Assembly (NCBI GenBank): GCA_949288455.1
Contig: CASEKF010000043.1
Span: 1-43,374, forward strand
Direction of reading: 5' to 3'
Source of the DNA: an uncultured bacterium
Lineage (GTDB): Bacteria > Vulcanimicrobiota > CADAWZ01
Length of the DNA: 43,374 nt
Under the pieces are notes generated by a model. It was not told the DNA's origin and did no database searches. It saw only the letters and a program-made list of their open reading frames with translations. Positions 41,150 to 43,374 of this stretch are shown here, one piece after another; the first letter of the stretch is position 1; every line of letters starts with the position of its first letter. The position numbers and the translations under genes were made by a program.

Positions 41150-41689
41150 TTATTTCGACTGCAAAAGCATAGAGCCGACAGGCGAACAGATATACGGCGC
41201 GCTTCTATAAGATCCGTCCAAATCCAACCCGTAGCCGACAATATTAGTATAAGAGCAAGTAAAGCAAGAATAAGAAATATTTATATCGGCGAGGCGTAAA
41301 GAAGGGTTGTCTAATAAAACGCATATATTAATTCTAGAAGGTTTTTTCTTCGTTAAATAGGAACAGGCAAAATCAAGAGTTAAACCTGTCTCAGCCAAAG
41401 TATCTACAAGCAAAACGTTTTTATGTTCCACATCAAGCGAAAGATCTCTTTTTATTTTTATAGTTTCGCTCATACGTCCGTTATCGCCGTAATCGGAAAG
41501 CTCTAAAAAATCTATTGAGACGGGGCAATTTATTAATTTGATCAAATCAGACGCAAAAAACAAACCTGATTTCAATAACGCGACTATATGCAAATCAGAA
41601 TTAGAAAAATCCGTATTAATTTTCTCCGCTAATTCTTTTACGGCCATCTGAATTAGCTCGGCAGAATAAATAATTTTTTCAAGAGGCAT
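41150..41689 (-). CDS. hpt: Hypoxanthine phosphoribosyltransferase-like protein
   Basis: The 179-residue product has the purine phosphoribosyltransferase plan: 'LHIVALLKSGLFFASDLIKLI' (~33-53), 'SIDFLELSDYG', the PRPP motif 'VLLVDTLAETGLTL' (~92-105) and the C-terminal 'GYGLDLDGSYRSAPYIC'. The last segment fits Hpt well. In the PRPP motif the usual V-E/D-D-I-x-D-T/S-G has become V-D-T-L-A-E-T-G: one acidic position is Thr and the base-side Asp is Glu. This may reduce or alter activity. It would salvage hypoxanthine or guanine to IMP or GMP. The ATG has no close ribosome binding site; GGGAG lies 16 nt upstream. Own promoter at 41713-41740. Confidence 0.82.
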   Translation of the reverse strand: MPLEKIIYSAELIQMAVKELAEKINTDFSNSDLHIVALLKSGLFFASDLIKLINCPVSIDFLELSDYGDNGRMSETIKIKRDLSLDVEHKNVLLVDTLAETGLTLDFACSYLTKKKPSRINICVLLDNPSLRLADINISYSCFTCSYTNIVGYGLDLDGSYRSAPYICSPVGSMLLQSK

Positions 41690-41712
41690 ACTGCGGACAC
41701 GCTCGCTCCCAA

Positions 41713-41740
41713 ATTATAGTCAAATCATAATGAACGTCAT
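41713..41740 (-). promoter_or_regulatory. Promoter for hpt
   Basis: On the minus strand ATGACG (41740-41735), a 16-nt spacer and the perfect -10 TATAAT (41718-41713) precede the hpt start by 23 nt, leaving a very short leader. Confidence 0.55.
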
Positions 41741-41754
41741 ATTTTTCGGCATAT

Positions 41755-41783
41755 GAAGAATCTTTGGAATATCAAGATTCTTC
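41755..41783. repeat. 10-bp inverted repeat at the end of the LmeA-like gene
   Basis: GAAGAATCTT and AAGATTCTTC form a perfect inverted repeat spanning the stop codon region. No T-run follows on the minus strand, so it is a poor terminator by itself. Confidence 0.4.
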
Positions 41784-43004
41784 GGATTCTGATCCGGAGG
41801 CTAAATCGGCAACGTTTGCTTCAGAAACCGGACCGGCAGAATTTTTATTTTCCGACGAGTCGGAATAAATACAAAAAGACGCTCTTCCTTTATAAAGAGA
41901 CAACGTATACGGATTATAATCCGCAAACGAAGGTATCAGCCGTCTTAAATTTATCAAAATCATTTTTTTATCGGATTTTACGTAAGAAGGATCGAATTTA
42001 TCGCAAATAATATTCATAAGAATATTTTGCACTACGGTTTTAGGCACTGCGAAAAGATTCATGATATCTAATTTATCTATTTCGATTCTAGCTACATTTT
42101 TCTTCACGTAAACTTTCAACTCCGCGCTGAAAGGCACGGAGACGATTTTTTTTAAATTTCCGCGCAAGATAATTCTATCGTCGGCCAAAGCTACCCGCAA
42201 ATCATAAACGCCTTTTTTATTTGCGGAAGACGAATAAAATCGTACCGCCGCAGAAACCAAACTTTGATACGCTTCCGCTGCCGCGGAAGTTATATAAAAG
42301 TTTTTAATAACGGGTTTGCCGTTTTCAAAAATCGCTTTACAAGAAAGTGAAACGTCTCTTACCTCCGACAGAATTTCATCTCCAAATTTAAATTCCAGCT
42401 TATCTAACGAACAATCGCAAATATAGTCTCCGGACACTTCGTCAAGCGAAATTATAAGCGAAAAATTCCCGACTTCAACGCCGGTTAATAAAGACGAGAC
42501 AAATTTTGATATTTCGCCGTTACGAATGAACGACCATAAAGAAGGCAACGAAAACAACAGCTCCAATCTAACTAAAGTTTTCTCCGAATCTGACGGACAA
42601 TCCGTTCCTACAGGTATTTTAATTTGAAATAATTCGACCGCCGCGGAATTTAATTGAAGCGTATTTAAAGTAAATTTGCCGTTTTCAAACTCAAAATTAT
42701 ATGAAAGAGACAGTTTGCTAAGCTCCGCCAAAATTTCGCCTGCATTTTTTAAATCGACATTCTCGACTAACAAAGTTCCCGAATATCTATCAGAAGCCTC
42801 CTTCGAAACCTCAACGGAAACTTTACCGGCTTGAATTTGACTTATCAAAGATAGAAGCGCGCGGAAAATTTCATGTTCCCCTACAAAAGCGGATAAAGAA
42901 GGAGCCGCTATCGCAAGCTCGACGCGCCCGGAGGTTTCGTTATCGGTAAAGCTAATATCGGCGCGTTTTACAAAAACGCCTCTAAATAAAGTTAAAAAAT
43001 CCAA
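41772..43004 (-). CDS. LmeA/DUF2993-like protein with internal duplication
   Basis: The 410-residue product begins 'DFLTLFRGVFVKRADISF', which resembles the 'LL.G.F..v.v' start of LmeA (DUF2993) lipid-binding proteins. Residues ~31-130 and ~146-260 are two copies of one unit: both run 'PSL..F....EI......L', then 'S....Y', 'L...L....EIL.E....SLS', 'FENGK' and 'SAA.E..Q'. The C-terminal part (~275-380) is a further beta-rich region with 'VPFSAELKVYVKKNVARIEI', and the end is acidic and Ser-rich. The TTG start at 43004 has GAGAGG ~10 nt upstream. It carries no signal peptide itself; one may be encoded by the overlapping upstream ORF. It probably acts at the envelope on lipids, by inference only. 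Confidence 0.65.
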   Translation of the reverse strand: MDFLTLFRGVFVKRADISFTDNETSGRVELAIAAPSLSAFVGEHEIFRALLSLISQIQAGKVSVEVSKEASDRYSGTLLVENVDLKNAGEILAELSKLSLSYNFEFENGKFTLNTLQLNSAAVELFQIKIPVGTDCPSDSEKTLVRLELLFSLPSLWSFIRNGEISKFVSSLLTGVEVGNFSLIISLDEVSGDYICDCSLDKLEFKFGDEILSEVRDVSLSCKAIFENGKPVIKNFYITSAAAEAYQSLVSAAVRFYSSSANKKGVYDLRVALADDRIILRGNLKKIVSVPFSAELKVYVKKNVARIEIDKLDIMNLFAVPKTVVQNILMNIICDKFDPSYVKSDKKMILINLRRLIPSFADYNPYTLSLYKGRASFCIYSDSSENKNSAGPVSEANVADLASGSESEES

Positions 43005-43186
43005 ATACTGAGCGCCTCTCTTTCTTGCTGACGTTTACCGCGATAAAATCGTATGTCAAGAATTTCTTGAAGCGTCTTAGCCAATCCTTTTTTATTTTTA
43101 TTCGCTATAAAATTAAATTCTAATATGATAACAAAAAACGCTTTAAAACATGAAATTCTAACTTTTTTATAACCATGCTTTGCCAT
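42992..43186 (-). CDS. 64-aa ORF with membrane segment; possible N-terminus of the LmeA-like gene
   Basis: The product starts MAKHGYKKVRIS, has a hydrophobic stretch (CFKAFFVIILEFNFIA) and then 'KGLAKTLQEILDIRF', which would suit the anchor and first helix of an LmeA-type protein. It is in another frame and overlaps the LmeA-like ORF by 13 nt. Either a frameshift (mutation or sequencing error, around 43005-43025) splits one gene, or a small anchor protein is coupled to it. Its ATG has no ribosome binding site and lies inside the long hairpin. Confidence 0.4.
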   Translation of the reverse strand: MAKHGYKKVRISCFKAFFVIILEFNFIANKNKKGLAKTLQEILDIRFYRGKRQQEREALSIWIF

Positions 43187-43232
43187 ACGCAGAAAAAATT
43201 ATTTTATTTTTTCTGCGTATGGCAAAGCATGG
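43173..43232. repeat. 26-bp perfect inverted repeat
   Basis: The arms at 43173-43198 and 43207-43232 are exact complements around an 8-nt A/T loop. The left arm contains the ATG of the 64-aa ORF (43186-43184), which would be locked in the stem of a minus-strand transcript. No U-tract follows on the minus strand. Confidence 0.8.
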
Positions 43233-43374
43233 GATTTAATCGAAAAATTAACATTTAACAAAAGTCTAAACGCATAAAACATTAGAACTTATTTTCTAAT
43301 AATTCAGGATATAAAATCGAATTTTTAAAAAAATCATAAAAAAAATTTACATTTTTGTAAAAAAACTTTAAACA

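Overview
The window is one stretch of low-GC chromosome (roughly 35-40 % G+C by eye, rich in AUA, AGA and GAA codons) from an uncultured-type bacterium with compact operons and strong AGGAGG-type ribosome binding sites. Most genes are housekeeping: argS, ftsK, pth, recJ, a Rel/Spo synthetase-hydrolase, dtd, rapZ, yvcK, argF and hpt. Exported lipoproteins, an M16 protease, an isolated GspF/PilC protein, HEAT and TPR proteins and an LmeA-like protein suggest a lineage outside the well-studied model groups. A SCIFF-type peptide (39981-40142) is a Clostridia hallmark, but no sporulation gene or usual SCIFF neighbour is present. I therefore leave the phylum open.

Layout. 1-470: the tail end of phage-type DNA (a head-tail gene plus a short overlapping ORF), closed by a perfect 17-bp inverted repeat. 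617-902: tRNA-Ile and tRNA-Ala behind a near-consensus promoter and ahead of a strong terminator, all on the minus strand. 929-4764: minus-strand operon of a BaiN/YhiN-type flavoprotein, argS and a zinc-ribbon coiled-coil protein. 5019-11287: plus-strand ftsK, nucleoside transporter, small lipoprotein and AI-2E-type permease. 11414-15810: a strongly signalled 87-aa basic Cys protein, pth, an ECF S-component-like membrane protein and an M16 protease. 15910-21338: minus-strand AlaX editing protein, a Ser-Asp/Glu repeat membrane protein, a HEAT protein and GspF. 21423-26444: plus-strand GNAT-like protein, rapZ, yvcK, a DUF885 peptidase and a small exported protein. 26548-34659: a minus-strand run of TPR lipoprotein, Nit amidase, degenerate ZnuA-like lipoprotein, recJ, rsh and dtd. 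34890-43186: a pseudo-aspartokinase, a DpnA-like methyltransferase behind argF, a thioredoxin-reductase-like flavoprotein, a Cof phosphatase, the SCIFF peptide, a 95-aa Cys-rich protein, hpt and an internally duplicated LmeA-like protein.

How the parts fit. Several genes serve translation quality and stress: argS, AlaX, Dtd, Pth, two tRNAs and the (p)ppGpp enzyme. RapZ and YvcK form a cell-envelope and carbon-control pair. Three proteins keep a fold but lack its normal active or binding residues (ZnuA-like, aspartokinase-like, hypoxanthine phosphoribosyltransferase with an altered PRPP motif). The most notable find is the six-cysteine SCIFF peptide, missed by ORF callers with a 60-residue cutoff, with no radical-SAM maturase inside the window. 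A second Cys-rich small protein lies just upstream, and the DNA between the two can fold into a closed 77-nt structure.
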